Source: Candidatus Tidjanibacter gallistercoris
GTDB taxonomy: Bacteria > Bacteroidota > Bacteroidia > Bacteroidales > Rikenellaceae
NCBI GenBank assembly: GCA_019114205.1
Contig: DXFY01000050.1
Span: 1 to 62,146 of the forward strand
DNA length: 62,146 nucleotides
Direction: 5' to 3'
A program made the translations under genes and the position numbers. Position 1 is the first letter of the stretch. The number at the start of each line of letters is the position of its first letter. The notes beneath the pieces are model-generated. The model saw nothing but the letters and a program-made list of their open reading frames with translations, had not been told where the DNA came from and searched no databases. This document shows positions 46,931-55,836 of this stretch, piece after piece.

Positions 46931-48604
46931 ATGAAAACCAATTTACTACTCAAAATCATGCTGCTGGCCGGCATATTGTGCCTCGGCTCCTGTACTCCGG
47001 GCGGGGAGCAGGGCGAAGGCGAATACACCCTGTCGGGTGACAAGACTTCCGTCGGCATCAATGAACAGGTAACCTTCACGGTAACTGCCGAAGACGGCAG
47101 GGACGTCACCTCCGACTGGACGTTCTCCGACGACACGGGCGTGCGGGAAGGCAACCGTTTCGGCTGGTCGGAACCGGGAACCTATACCGTAACGGCAGCA
47201 GGCAAGACGAACTCCGCTCTCAAGACAAAGAATTCGGTGACCGTAACCGTCTCCGCATCGGAAGGCATCACCTACACCATTTCCTGCGACAAGACCGAAG
47301 TCAAGGTGAACGAAGAGGTGACCTTTACCGTGACATCGAGTGAGGGCGAGGACGTGACCGATTCGTGGAACCTCTGCGACGAAAGCATGTGCCGCGTGGG
47401 CAACAAGTTCGGCTGGGACAAAGCGGGAGAACACACGGTGACGGCCCACAGCAAGGAAGACCCCTCGATAGAAGCGGAAAATACCATCACGATAACCGTT
47501 TCGGGGTCCACCTATAAGCTGTATGCCGACAAGGATGTCGTGTATGTCCGTGAAGAGGTGACCTTTTACGTACGGGAAGTCATCGACGGCGTGGAACAGG
47601 AAGAGGATGCCTACGGTTTCGAAGCGGGTATCAAGGGCGGCGAACGGTTCAGCACATTCGGCCCGTTGAAAAATGTATTCCCCGAAGCGGGTGTCTATAC
47701 CGTCGATGCGGTAAAATACGACTACAAGGGCGAGGAAATAGCAAGGGCTGACAACACGCTGGAAATAATCGTGAAGGAACACGATATCACAGGCTACGAA
47801 GACAGGTATTACCGCCGCTCGCTGATGGCCGAAGGAACGGGCACGAACTGTACCGGCTGTCCTTCGATGGCTGAAATCATCGAATATACGGAAACCTATT
47901 TGCTTCCCGACCGGATGCTGCCGCTGGCGTTCCACCTCAACGACGACGCATGCAACGTCCCCATTTCCATGTACCGCAACTTCTTCATTCTTACCAACGA
48001 TTACGAAATCTTCGCCTATCCGTTCTACATCATCGACTGGAACCTCACCTACAAATCCACCAACGGTGATGCCGAAGCGCTGAAACACAACGTAGAAGCT
48101 TCCCAGGCACGGTATGACAAGACGCCGGGGCTCGCCGTCGAGACAACGCTCTCCGGCCGCGACCTGACCGTGAAGATTAAGACCACTCCGCGCGAGACGG
48201 CCGAATACTTCCTCGGAGCCTACATCGTGGAGGACGACATCTATACCGAACAGTCCGGCGCCGAAGGCGGGATGATGATGCAGCGGAACGTAGCATACTA
48301 CTGCCTGACCGAACCGGAAGGCAATCAGGACAATTTGCCGGAAGAAGGAATCGGCAAATACGGCCGTCTCGGTCTGGAACCGCTCGGCACGCTCGAAGGG
48401 GAACAGGAATATACCTACGACTACCGGTTCACCATCCCTACCCACGAACCCATCGACCACAACCTGGACAACTGCCGCATCGTTTATTTCATCTGCAAGG
48501 CCGATGCGACGATGGAACCCTACGGCTATTTCTGCGCCAACGCCGCAACCTGCAAACTGGGCGAATCGCAGGACTACGAATACGAACCGATTTACGGGGA
48601 ATAG
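46931..48604 (+). CDS. Omp28-type lipoprotein with Ig-like repeats
   Basis: A 557-residue lipoprotein with lipobox CLGSC. Three ~85-residue repeats follow (about 33-115, 116-198 and 199-290), each opening with 'Y.L..DK..V.v.E.VTFtV' and closing with an 'ENTITITVS'-like strand, so Ig-like/PKD-like. The C-terminal part matches Omp28: LMAEGTGTNCTGCPSMAEIIE contains a CxxC in a thioredoxin-like setting, then FHLNDDACNVPISMY. Omp28 proteins are surface lipoproteins of Porphyromonas and relatives, possibly adhesins. Monocistronic, with a strong terminator. Confidence 0.83.
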   Translation: MKTNLLLKIMLLAGILCLGSCTPGGEQGEGEYTLSGDKTSVGINEQVTFTVTAEDGRDVTSDWTFSDDTGVREGNRFGWSEPGTYTVTAAGKTNSALKTKNSVTVTVSASEGITYTISCDKTEVKVNEEVTFTVTSSEGEDVTDSWNLCDESMCRVGNKFGWDKAGEHTVTAHSKEDPSIEAENTITITVSGSTYKLYADKDVVYVREEVTFYVREVIDGVEQEEDAYGFEAGIKGGERFSTFGPLKNVFPEAGVYTVDAVKYDYKGEEIARADNTLEIIVKEHDITGYEDRYYRRSLMAEGTGTNCTGCPSMAEIIEYTETYLLPDRMLPLAFHLNDDACNVPISMYRNFFILTNDYEIFAYPFYIIDWNLTYKSTNGDAEALKHNVEASQARYDKTPGLAVETTLSGRDLTVKIKTTPRETAEYFLGAYIVEDDIYTEQSGAEGGMMMQRNVAYYCLTEPEGNQDNLPEEGIGKYGRLGLEPLGTLEGEQEYTYDYRFTIPTHEPIDHNLDNCRIVYFICKADATMEPYGYFCANAATCKLGESQDYEYEPIYGE

Positions 48605-48624
48605 AATTTCCAAAAATAAAGCCG

Positions 48625-48749
48625 AGGCGGTGTGTCATAATTGCGAACTGCTGCGTTATTTTCGGAATTCAGGCTAAGTCATTTACGGAAGTAAACTCCT
48701 GTCGCCGTCACCCTCAATGCCTTGCATTTTGCTAATTCTGACACACCTT
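48625..48749. repeat. Structured intergenic element with terminal inverted repeats
   Basis: A 125-bp element bounded by AGGCGGTGTGTCA (48625-48637) and TGACACACCTT (48739-48749). The inverted similarity continues inward imperfectly for about 19 bases. A central TTTACGGAAGTAAA forms a small stem. It abuts a strong terminator. It resembles a miniature repeat or REP-like element; no second copy was seen in this window. Confidence 0.55.
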
Positions 48750-48792
48750 AAGGGGTTGCATCAAAACCTGCGTTTTGACACAACCCCTTTTT
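48750..48792 (+). terminator. Strong rho-independent terminator
   Basis: AAGGGGTTG and CAACCCCTT form the outer stem, TCAAAAC and GTTTTGA the inner stem, separated by a CA/CA internal loop and closed by CTGC, followed by TTT. Probably ends the Omp28 transcript, 145 bases after its stop. Confidence 0.85.
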
Positions 48793-49139
48793 GTTCTGTG
48801 CAGTTCCTACGGACCGACGTAAAGGACAGGGACAAGGACAGGGCCGGCTGCAAAGTTTCCGAACCGGGCGGAACCGTCTTTCCGGAGGCAATATGCCCTC
48901 CGGCGACCGGAAGACATGCCATCGGACATACATCGTTTGCACAAATACTGCCGCCGGCCGAACACATCGGTCGAATCGCCTCCCCTTCCGTCATGCAGTG
49001 CACCGGGAAGTCCGGCAATGCAGCCGCATCCCTTTTCCGTATAATGCGTAAAGCTCCGGCAACGTCTCCTTTCCGCACGGCCTGCGAAATTCAGGAAACA
49101 CTGCCGAGCCTCATCCCGGAGAGCCTCTCCGAAATGTGG
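48793..49139. other. Spacer without gene
   Basis: Frames on both strands here have no start context or family pattern. The stretch lies between the terminator and the convergent kinase gene. Confidence 0.5.
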
Positions 49140-49661
49140 TCACCAATCCATATCTTCAGGATTGACCCGATAGCTACCGTCGATTAAGACGAAACGATAC
49201 TTGCGCGCCACGCACTGCTCCAAATTATACCGGTTGGTTTCTCTCATCTTTTCGATGGAAACATCCGCCGCACGCCTTTGCTCCACTACATGCTCGTATT
49301 TCAGAATGTCCTGAAAATGATGCTCGATATAATCCCGGCTGAATATGAGACAGACATATCTTATATGTTCCAGGTATACGGGCGTAAAATCATGTTCCCA
49401 GCCGAAGGGAATATAACAGCCTTCGATAATGATATTCTGGGAGTTTTCGATACAGGTCTTTACCATCTCCCGAACGACAGGCCACAGGTAATCCGTAAGT
49501 TCCGCATCGCTGCTTTCGGCCGAAAGCGTACACCGCCCACTTCTGATAAGCCCCATTTTCAAATGGTCTATCGACAAACAGGAACAGGCGTATCGTGCCG
49601 ACAGCTTTTGCGCCAACAGCGTTTTTCCCGTATGCGTATCTCCTGCGATTAAAACAACCAT
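49140..49661 (-). CDS. Orphan P-loop kinase (adenylate-kinase/zeta-toxin-like fold)
   Basis: A 173-residue soluble protein with Walker A GDTHTGKT (7-14) directly after the first strand, a LSIDHLKMGLIRSG substrate-like region, IIIEGCYIPFGW and a lid-like segment rich in Arg and charged residues (YEHVVEQRRAADVSIEKMRE). This layout fits small-molecule or protein kinases of the P-loop AAA_33/zeta-toxin type; the substrate is unknown. No antitoxin-like partner is adjacent. GC content is lower than its neighbours, suggesting acquisition. No promoter recognised. Confidence 0.7.
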   Translation of the reverse strand: MVVLIAGDTHTGKTLLAQKLSARYACSCLSIDHLKMGLIRSGRCTLSAESSDAELTDYLWPVVREMVKTCIENSQNIIIEGCYIPFGWEHDFTPVYLEHIRYVCLIFSRDYIEHHFQDILKYEHVVEQRRAADVSIEKMRETNRYNLEQCVARKYRFVLIDGSYRVNPEDMDW

Positions 49662-49913
49662 AAACGGCAGTGTGTGTTTTTCCGAGCAACCGTATCCCCG
49701 TCTGCAAACGCAGGCATCGGATGCGCAAGTCGGGCGGAGGCCCTGTACGGCCGCAAACGTCCCCCCGGTAGCAAACGCCGCAAAGCGCATGTACGCATCG
49801 TGCAGCGCTCCCTGCGGTACCGCGGCCGACCGCAGACTGCCGATAGAGCGGCCACCGCAGGCAGCATCTTTTTCCGCCGTACCCTGCCGCGCCCACGCCC
49901 GCCAATCGGGACA

Positions 49914-50975
49914 CTACGGATTCATGACCTCGTTCTGGTGCGCGATGCTTTCCATGTGGATTGCGTCGAGAATCGTGCGAACGAATTCGGGGCTCAGCCC
50001 CAACTCGCCGGCACGGGCCACCATGTTGTCCACGATTTCGTCCCATCGCCGCCGCTGCAAAATCGTAACGTCGTTTTCGCGTTTTATCCGTCCGATGTCT
50101 TCGGCGATGCCCATGCGGCGCGACAGAAGCGAAAATAGTTGCGCGTCTATCTGGTCTATTTCGAGCCGCAGCCGTTCCATGTCCGCCTCGAACTGCGGTA
50201 TATCGACCGTTTCCCGGCGCCAACGTATCCCGGCGAGCAATTCGCCCAGTCGTTCGGGCGTCACCTGTTGGCCGGCATCGCTCAGGGCCGTATCGGGCCG
50301 GACGTGGCTCTCCATGAAAAGGCCGTCGTAAGAGAGGTCGGCCGCCTTTTGTGCGGTAGCAGCGAGGTTGTCCCGGCGGCCGCATATATGCGAAGGGTCG
50401 CACAGCATTTTCAGTTCCGGAAAACGGCGGCGCATCTCCAGTGCGACGTGCCATACCGGCGGATTGCGGTATCCGCTTCCGGCAGCCTGCGCGAAGCCGC
50501 GGTGCACCAGCAGCAACCGCTCCTGCGCGATGCCGGCACGCAGCAGCCGTTCGACGGCCCCCGTCCACAGACCCGTATCGGGCATCTGTCCGTTCTTGAC
50601 GAGTACCGTCACCGAGACGCCGCGAAGCGCATCGGCCACCTCCTGCACGCTGAACGGATTTCCCGTCGTCCGCGCCCCTATCCACACCATGTCGGCTCCG
50701 GCACAGAGCGCAGCCTCCACATGGCGGCCGTTGGCGACCTCCACGCCGAACGGTAGGCCCGTCCGGACTTTCGCCTCCGCCAGCCATTCGAGCCCTACCT
50801 CGCCCACGCCCTGGAAACACGAAGGATAGGTACGCGGCTTCCACACCCCGCCCCGCAGCATGTCCACGCATCCGATTGCAGCGAGCCCCAAGCAGGTCTC
50901 AAGCGTTTGTTCGCGGCTCTCGACACTGCACGGTCCGGCGATTATCACAGGTTTTCTCGGTTCTTCCCCAGTCAT
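49914..50975 (-). CDS. DAHP synthase / chorismate mutase fusion
   Basis: A 353-residue fusion protein. Residues 1-260 are the KDO8P-like (type I-beta) 3-deoxy-7-phosphoheptulonate synthase (IIAGPCSVES at 11-20, WIGARTT, LCDPSHICGRRD). Residues ~265-345 form an AroQ chorismate mutase (IDQIDAQLFSLLSRRMGIA, KREN). It makes DAHP, the first shikimate-pathway intermediate, and converts chorismate to prephenate; the mutase domain often provides feedback control. ATG 50975 is preferred because the upstream frame overlaps the promoter. Confidence 0.93.
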   Translation of the reverse strand: MTGEEPRKPVIIAGPCSVESREQTLETCLGLAAIGCVDMLRGGVWKPRTYPSCFQGVGEVGLEWLAEAKVRTGLPFGVEVANGRHVEAALCAGADMVWIGARTTGNPFSVQEVADALRGVSVTVLVKNGQMPDTGLWTGAVERLLRAGIAQERLLLVHRGFAQAAGSGYRNPPVWHVALEMRRRFPELKMLCDPSHICGRRDNLAATAQKAADLSYDGLFMESHVRPDTALSDAGQQVTPERLGELLAGIRWRRETVDIPQFEADMERLRLEIDQIDAQLFSLLSRRMGIAEDIGRIKRENDVTILQRRRWDEIVDNMVARAGELGLSPEFVRTILDAIHMESIAHQNEVMNP

Positions 50976-50996
50976 GGCATTTCCGTATCCGAACCG

Positions 50997-51004
50997 CAAA
51001 GTTA
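50997..51004 (-). promoter_or_regulatory. -7 promoter box for the DAHP synthase fusion
   Basis: TAACTTTG on the minus strand, 21 bases upstream of ATG 50975. Confidence 0.65.
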
Positions 51005-51280
51005 CGAATTATGCGGGACAATCCGCATCCGCACCTCCGACGGCCGCCGCCACTACCGAAACGACACGAGCAGCACCGGAACGCCACCGACGAACGTTTT
51101 TACCGGCAGCATCGCCCGATAATGCAATGAACCGTCCGAAGGCCGAACCGGTCGAACGGCCCGAAATCATACGGCACCGGACAAATCCCGCTGCCCGGCT
51201 GCACCTTGACGCAGGCGTCCCGTTTGCTCCATACGGTAAATACGCGGCATGTTCCGCCCTGCCGCCGACCATGCGGACGG
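51005..51280. other. Spacer without supported gene
   Basis: A minus-strand frame at 51100-51474 crosses this stretch but is interrupted by the terminator hairpin described next and shows no family pattern. No other structure seen. Confidence 0.45.
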
Positions 51281-51320
51281 CCCCAAAAGAAAGCTCCCGT
51301 GTCCTCTCGGATACGGGAGC
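51281..51320 (-). terminator. Rho-independent terminator of the candidate small RNA
   Basis: GCTCCCGTATCC and GGACACGGGAGC form a 12-bp stem (one G-T pair) with loop GAGA, then TTTCTTTT on the minus strand. Confidence 0.8.
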
Positions 51321-51438
51321 GGTTCATCTCCAACTTTTCATTACACCCTATAATATTGCAGCAAACCTTTGTCAATTCCATCATCCTTCCTGCGAAGGAG
51401 GCAGCTGTTAAAGAGATGAAACTAATCAATGTATTTTC
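51281..51438 (-). ncRNA. Candidate small RNA (about 150 nt)
   Basis: Defined by a promoter with ideal spacing at 51445-51474 and a terminator at 51281-51320, with no gene on this strand between them. The predicted RNA contains a stable inner hairpin (TCCTTC/GAAGGA, about 51386-51401). A short frame starting ATGATGGAATTG after GGAAGG is possible, so it might instead encode a small peptide. I recognise no known RNA family. Confidence 0.45.
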
Positions 51439-51444
51439 GTATTG

Positions 51445-51474
51445 CAAATATATACATAAATTCCATACCGCCAA
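51445..51474 (-). promoter_or_regulatory. Promoter of the candidate small RNA
   Basis: TATATTTG (51445-51452) and TTG (51472-51474) on the minus strand, separated by exactly 19 bases. Confidence 0.65.
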
Positions 51475-51803
51475 GAATTATATGCACTTTTTTTAGAGCA
51501 TCCGTGCGAATACGACATTCTTATGCAAATATTTATGCCATATGCGGTATTATCGCTCGCGATACGCTGCCTGCACCGGAAAAGTCAGCGATTCCACACG
51601 ATGAACAGGGATTGAACGAGCGGCAGGTGCATGTACCCGGTTCTCCGGAAAACCGGCATGCCCGGCTCCGTTTCACCGGCTCCGCGCACACGGAACAGCG
51701 GACGGCGCATTCGCCCGTCCGCGCACGAAAACCGTACTACGGAAAACCGCCCCGAACGGAGAAAGGGAAAGCGAATACGACGGAATGATGCGGAGAACGA
51801 CCG
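51475..51803. other. Spacer downstream of ruvB
   Basis: AT-rich near 51480-51540, GC-rich beyond. GCGGACGG/CCGTCCGC (51698-51722) forms an 8-bp stem that may terminate ruvB. No gene supported. Confidence 0.45.
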
Positions 51804-52817
51804 TCAGAACAAGGTCGTCTCGTCGGCGAGCGGTGCGATACCGAGGTGTGCGTAAGCGAGCGGCGTCGCCTCCCGACCGCGCGGCGTACGCTTCAGGAAC
51901 CCCTCCTTTATCAGGAACGGTTCGTACACTTCTTCGACGGTACCGGCATCTTCGCCGACGGCGGTAGCTATCGTATTGATGCCCACCGGCCCGCCGCCGA
52001 ACTTGTGGATGATGGTGGCAAGTATCCTGTTATCCATCTGGTCTAAGCCGCGCGAATCGATGTCGAGGGCGCCGAGTGCCGTGCGGGTAATGGCCAGGTC
52101 GATTGTCCCGTCGCCCTGCACCATGGCGAAATCCCGTACCCGACGGAGCAGCGAATTGGCGATACGGGGCGTCCCGCGGCTTCGCATGGCTATTTCGCCC
52201 GCCGCATCGTTCCTGATTTCGATGCCGAGTATGGCGGCCGACCGGCGGATGATTCCCTTCAACACCTCCGCATCGTAATATTCGAGGTGGCACTGGATGC
52301 CGAAACGGGCCCGCAGCGGGGAAGTCAGCAGCCCGCTGCGCGTGGTGGCCCCTATCAGTGTAAACGGGTTCAACTCCAACTGTATCGAGCGCGCCGACGG
52401 TCCCTTGTCGAGTACGATGTCTATCTTATAATCCTCCATGGCCGAATAGAGGTACTCCTCGACGACGGGGCTCAGCCGGTGGATTTCGTCGATGAAAAGC
52501 ACGTCGCCCGCATCGAGGTTGGTGAGTAGCCCCGCCAGGTCGCCCGGTTTGTCGAGCACGGGGCCGCTCGTGACGCGCAGTGCGGAACCCATCTCGTTGG
52601 CGATGATATTGGCGAGCGTGGTTTTCCCCAGCCCCGGAGGACCGTGCAACAGCACATGGTCGAGCGAATCGCCGCGCATCAGCGCCGCCCGGATGAAGAT
52701 GCGCAGATTCTCCGCCACCTTGTCCTGCCCGCGGAAGCTGGCGAGCTCCTGCGGGCGTATCCGGTTCTCGAACTCCGAATCGCTCTCCATATTCCGCCTA
52801 TCCCTGTCGTATGCCAT
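51804..52817 (-). CDS. ruvB: Holliday junction branch migration helicase RuvB
   Basis: The 337-residue AAA+ motor of the RuvABC resolvasome. Walker A GPPGLGKT (59-66), Walker B DEIH (110-113), sensor GATTRSG, the arginine-finger region [11 protein letters not shown] and a C-terminal winged-helix domain (about 260-335) are present. The start is uncertain: ATG 52817 lies only four bases after the -7 box, while ATG 52790 ([13 protein letters not shown]) begins nearer the conserved part and would have a normal leader. Confidence 0.95.
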   Translation of the reverse strand: MAYDRDRRNMESDSEFENRIRPQELASFRGQDKVAENLRIFIRAALMRGDSLDHVLLHGPPGLGKTTLANIIANEMGSALRVTSGPVLDKPGDLAGLLTNLDAGDVLFIDEIHRLSPVVEEYLYSAMEDYKIDIVLDKGPSARSIQLELNPFTLIGATTRSGLLTSPLRARFGIQCHLEYYDAEVLKGIIRRSAAILGIEIRNDAAGEIAMRSRGTPRIANSLLRRVRDFAMVQGDGTIDLAITRTALGALDIDSRGLDQMDNRILATIIHKFGGGPVGINTIATAVGEDAGTVEEVYEPFLIKEGFLKRTPRGREATPLAYAHLGIAPLADETTLF

Positions 52818-52821
52818 GACA

Positions 52822-52829
52822 CAAAGATA
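52822..52829 (-). promoter_or_regulatory. -7 promoter box for ruvB
   Basis: TATCTTTG on the minus strand, four bases from ATG 52817 and 31 from ATG 52790. Confidence 0.6.
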
Positions 52830-52849
52830 ACGCTTCTGCGGCACTTTAC

Positions 52850-54433
52850 CTAAGCCTGCCGTTCGGCCGGGGCGTGCGCCCGCTCGCGGGCCACCAGCCC
52901 GTCGAAACGTTCGCGCACGATGTCCCCGAAATTGCGCCCGGTTATCTTGCTCTTGAGCCACGACAGCAGGTCGAAATAATAGAAGGTGCGCCGTTCGTAA
53001 GGATGCATCTCGTAAGGCTTCAGCCGCTCGTACAGCACCCGGAACTCCTGCCGCAGTTCCAGCGTAGCCAAATTGTTGAGCTTGCGGAAGAAGGCGTACA
53101 GCTCCCGCTTCATGTCGGTCATGTCTTTCATCTTGGCGATGAAGGAAAACACGGAACGTATCTGGTAGTCGAGGTTGTGGTCGATTCCGGCCTCGTAGGA
53201 AGCCACGAGGTTGAGCATGCGGGCATAGCATTGCAGGTCGCGCCGCACCTGCGGGTCCTTGACGGCCATGATGCCCGACAGCTGTTCCATACATTTGCCG
53301 TAGTTGCCGTCGCCGAAATAGAGCAGCGCGATTTTGTAGTCGAGCATCATGCGGTCGTACAGGCTCAGGTATTTCGCATACCGGCGCAGGTAACCGTCCA
53401 CGCTGCGCGTCATCCACAGCCCCTCCTTGAAAGCGCCTTCGAGGATGCAGCGATTGATGCGGGCGGTGAACAGCACCTGCTGCGAAATCATGACAGCGTT
53501 TTCGTTCAGGCTTCCGGTCGTCCGGCTCTCCCGCTCGAAATCCTCTATCGCCCGCACGAACAACCCGTACCGGCGCATCAGGTACATTCCTTCCAGAAAA
53601 TGCGAATAGCCGTGCAGGTAGCTGTCGTACAGAACCTCCTTCATGCAGGGGTGTTCCTCGAACATGTTTATCCATGCCCGGCCGTAACGGTAGGCATAGG
53701 CGAAATTGTGGCGTATGTAATGGTACCAGGTCATCGCCTGGTAGAAATAGAACCGCTCCGTGAACGAAAGCCTGTGTCGGGAACAGGCACCGAGCCGGGG
53801 CTTGAAGTAGTCGTTCAGCAGGTCGAGGTCCTTCTGGGAACGGGCGTAACCGAGTTGCAGGTGGAGCGAATAGAGTCTTACGGCCAGATTGGAAATCCCG
53901 TTCGCGGCTTCGAGCTTGTCGCATGTTTCGGTAATGCTGCGGTTGGAGGCCGCGGCGAAATGGGTCATTTCGTCCGAAACCTTGCACTCGTAAATCCGCC
54001 GCCGGAGTTCCGTGACCTCCAGCATCAGCGCATGCTGTTCCAGCTCCGCAGCCAGCCGGGCCGCCTTGTCGAGCTGCTTGTCGGCCTGATTGTAGAGCCC
54101 CTTGTCGAACAGGATGCGGGCGAAGTCCAACTGCTCCTGCAACTGGAGCAGCAGCGAATGCTGCACGCAAAGCAGACGCAGACTCACGAGCAACTGCCGG
54201 TGCAGGTGCGCTTTCATGTTGGGAAGCTGCTCTTTCCGAATAGAAGGGCAGCGGGCCAGTATCTTCTCCTCGTCATAAGAATCCATGCATTCGAGGCAGT
54301 CGAACAGCATGATGAACTTGGATTCACGGGGGTCGCCCTGACGGGCGGCGTAGAGTTTGAAGTTGCGCTTCTCCGCCTTGTTCATGGAGCGGATGAGGTC
54401 GAAGACACCCTCCCTGCGGTCGTAACGTTCCAT
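52850..54433 (-). CDS. Large helical protein of unknown function
   Basis: A 527-residue cytoplasmic protein without signal peptide, rich in Leu, Arg, Tyr and Met, and predicted to be almost all helix. Several segments look like degenerate TPR-type helical pairs (for example [21 protein letters not shown] and [20 protein letters not shown]). The N-terminus ([20 protein letters not shown]) is distinctive and, from memory, recurs in Bacteroidetes proteins annotated hypothetical. It precedes ruvB by 32 bases but ruvB has its own promoter box. Possibly a scaffold. Confidence 0.8.
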   Translation of the reverse strand: MERYDRREGVFDLIRSMNKAEKRNFKLYAARQGDPRESKFIMLFDCLECMDSYDEEKILARCPSIRKEQLPNMKAHLHRQLLVSLRLLCVQHSLLLQLQEQLDFARILFDKGLYNQADKQLDKAARLAAELEQHALMLEVTELRRRIYECKVSDEMTHFAAASNRSITETCDKLEAANGISNLAVRLYSLHLQLGYARSQKDLDLLNDYFKPRLGACSRHRLSFTERFYFYQAMTWYHYIRHNFAYAYRYGRAWINMFEEHPCMKEVLYDSYLHGYSHFLEGMYLMRRYGLFVRAIEDFERESRTTGSLNENAVMISQQVLFTARINRCILEGAFKEGLWMTRSVDGYLRRYAKYLSLYDRMMLDYKIALLYFGDGNYGKCMEQLSGIMAVKDPQVRRDLQCYARMLNLVASYEAGIDHNLDYQIRSVFSFIAKMKDMTDMKRELYAFFRKLNNLATLELRQEFRVLYERLKPYEMHPYERRTFYYFDLLSWLKSKITGRNFGDIVRERFDGLVARERAHAPAERQA

Positions 54434-54456
54434 TGCCGTATCCCTTGTGTACCGTG

Positions 54457-54464
54457 TAAAGATA
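54457..54464 (-). promoter_or_regulatory. Probable -7 box for the helical protein
   Basis: TATCTTTA on the minus strand, one mismatch to TAnnTTTG, 23 bases upstream of the start. Confidence 0.45.
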
Positions 54465-54568
54465 CGGATTTATTACGACATCCAAAATACATTTCCGGGA
54501 AGATACGTTCCGCTGACAACGGCAAAGGCCCGACGGGAATACCCGCTGCCGGCAGAATATCCGGGCCG

Positions 54569-55048
54569 TCAGCACCAAGCCGCACGGACGACGGCTACGG
54601 TCAGGAGCACGCAAACTACGAGTTTCAACCCCGTACCGAGCGCGAATGCGAGAAACGAGCCGAACGCCACCCGAAAAGCCTTTGCGTTATCCTGCCGGTC
54701 GTGCAGCAACTCTCCCGCAAGGGCCCCCAGAAAAGGGCCGAGCACCACACCCCACGGCATGAAGAACAATCCGGCCACGGTTCCTATCGCAGCGCCCCTG
54801 GTAGCTTGCCGGGAGCCGCCCAACCGGCCGGTTATCCACGCGGGCAGAAAATAGTCCGCCAGCGTGACCGCACCGACAGCAACGGCCCACAGGGCGAGTT
54901 CCGAACCCGAAAAATGCGCACCGTCGGTCCAGTGGGCCAGCAACAGGCCGAACCAGGCAATGGGCGGGCCGGGCAGCACGGGCAGGAAGCACCCCGCAAT
55001 GCCCACCAGACAGCACAAGACCGCCGCTATGGTAAGTACGATGTCCAT
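54569..55048 (-). CDS. DUF456 membrane protein
   Basis: A 159-residue integral membrane protein with about four hydrophobic segments. The motif FLPVLPGPPIAWFGLLLAHW and the Gly-rich GRLGGSRQATRGAAIG followed by GPFLGALAGELL are characteristic of DUF456. Function unknown. ATG 55048 is used; the frame runs further upstream without membrane character. Confidence 0.85.
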   Translation of the reverse strand: MDIVLTIAAVLCCLVGIAGCFLPVLPGPPIAWFGLLLAHWTDGAHFSGSELALWAVAVGAVTLADYFLPAWITGRLGGSRQATRGAAIGTVAGLFFMPWGVVLGPFLGALAGELLHDRQDNAKAFRVAFGSFLAFALGTGLKLVVCVLLTVAVVRAAWC

Positions 55049-55188
55049 CCCAATTCTGCGATTCGTTCGACGGCCCGACGCGCGTGCCGCCCTATTAATT
55101 GTTTCGTCCGCCGCCTTGTCCCCGTTCCGCTCCCGGCGCGCGGCGGCAAGGCACTCCCCCACGGCCCGCAGGCATGCCTGCGGTCGCT

Positions 55189-55797
55189 TCAGCAGGAACC
55201 GGAACGCTCCGGTTTCGCATCCGCACGTTTCCGTGCGGGCGGAGCTGCCCAACGGTACCGGTCGTTCAGCTTCGAGAATACGAACCACAGGAGCAGTGCA
55301 ACCAGTATGCCGAGTGTCCAGCCGAACAGTATCTGGAACGGCCAGTGCACGCCGAGATATATCCGCGAATAGGAAGTCAGCAATGCGTAGACGAACATCA
55401 TCCACGTAAACCACCGTTTCCGGACGGCGAGCGACGTGAACAGAAAAATGCAGCAGCTCGTCGACGCATGGCCCGACACCGTACCCATCAGGCCGCCGAG
55501 GTACCCTTTGACCGTGTGCAGCAAAGGCAGCATGTCTTCCGTATGGGTGGGGCGTAAATAAGGTACGTTCCTTTTGAAGAAATTGCATACCTGGTCGCAC
55601 AGGCCGACGCCGAGCCCTACGAAAAACAGAGCGAACAGCATGTATTTCCACCCATAGTTGCGGTACACGATGTAGAGCACCGCAAGATAAAGGGGTATCC
55701 AGTTCGGTATGCCGGATGCAAACCACATGACGGCATCCATGAAGGTTCCGCCGTCGAAATTGAGGGCGAGCATGATGCTCCTGTCCAATTCATTCAT
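55189..55797 (-). CDS. PAP2-family membrane phosphatase
   Basis: A 202-residue protein with about five membrane segments. The three phosphatase motifs are intact: KRNVPYLRP, SGHAS and SRIYLGVHWPFQ. Such enzymes hydrolyse undecaprenyl diphosphate, phosphatidylglycerol phosphate or related lipids at the periplasmic face. It follows the MBOAT gene by 39 bases and is likely co-transcribed, which hints at a role in envelope glycan or lipid carrier recycling. Confidence 0.9.
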   Translation of the reverse strand: MNELDRSIMLALNFDGGTFMDAVMWFASGIPNWIPLYLAVLYIVYRNYGWKYMLFALFFVGLGVGLCDQVCNFFKRNVPYLRPTHTEDMLPLLHTVKGYLGGLMGTVSGHASTSCCIFLFTSLAVRKRWFTWMMFVYALLTSYSRIYLGVHWPFQILFGWTLGILVALLLWFVFSKLNDRYRWAAPPARKRADAKPERSGSC

Positions 55798-55836
55798 ATC
55801 GTTTGAGTTTTTGTTTTCGCCATAACCGCCGCTCCG

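Noticed and set aside
51380..51410. Resemblance to the conserved loop of signal recognition particle RNA
   Set aside because: A GAAGGAGGCAGC-like run is present, but the pairing 5' strand and the tetraloop required for SRP RNA are not.
51100..51474. A 124-codon minus-strand frame through the candidate small RNA
   Set aside because: It runs through the promoter box and a strong terminator hairpin and matches no family. A much shorter peptide inside the RNA remains possible.
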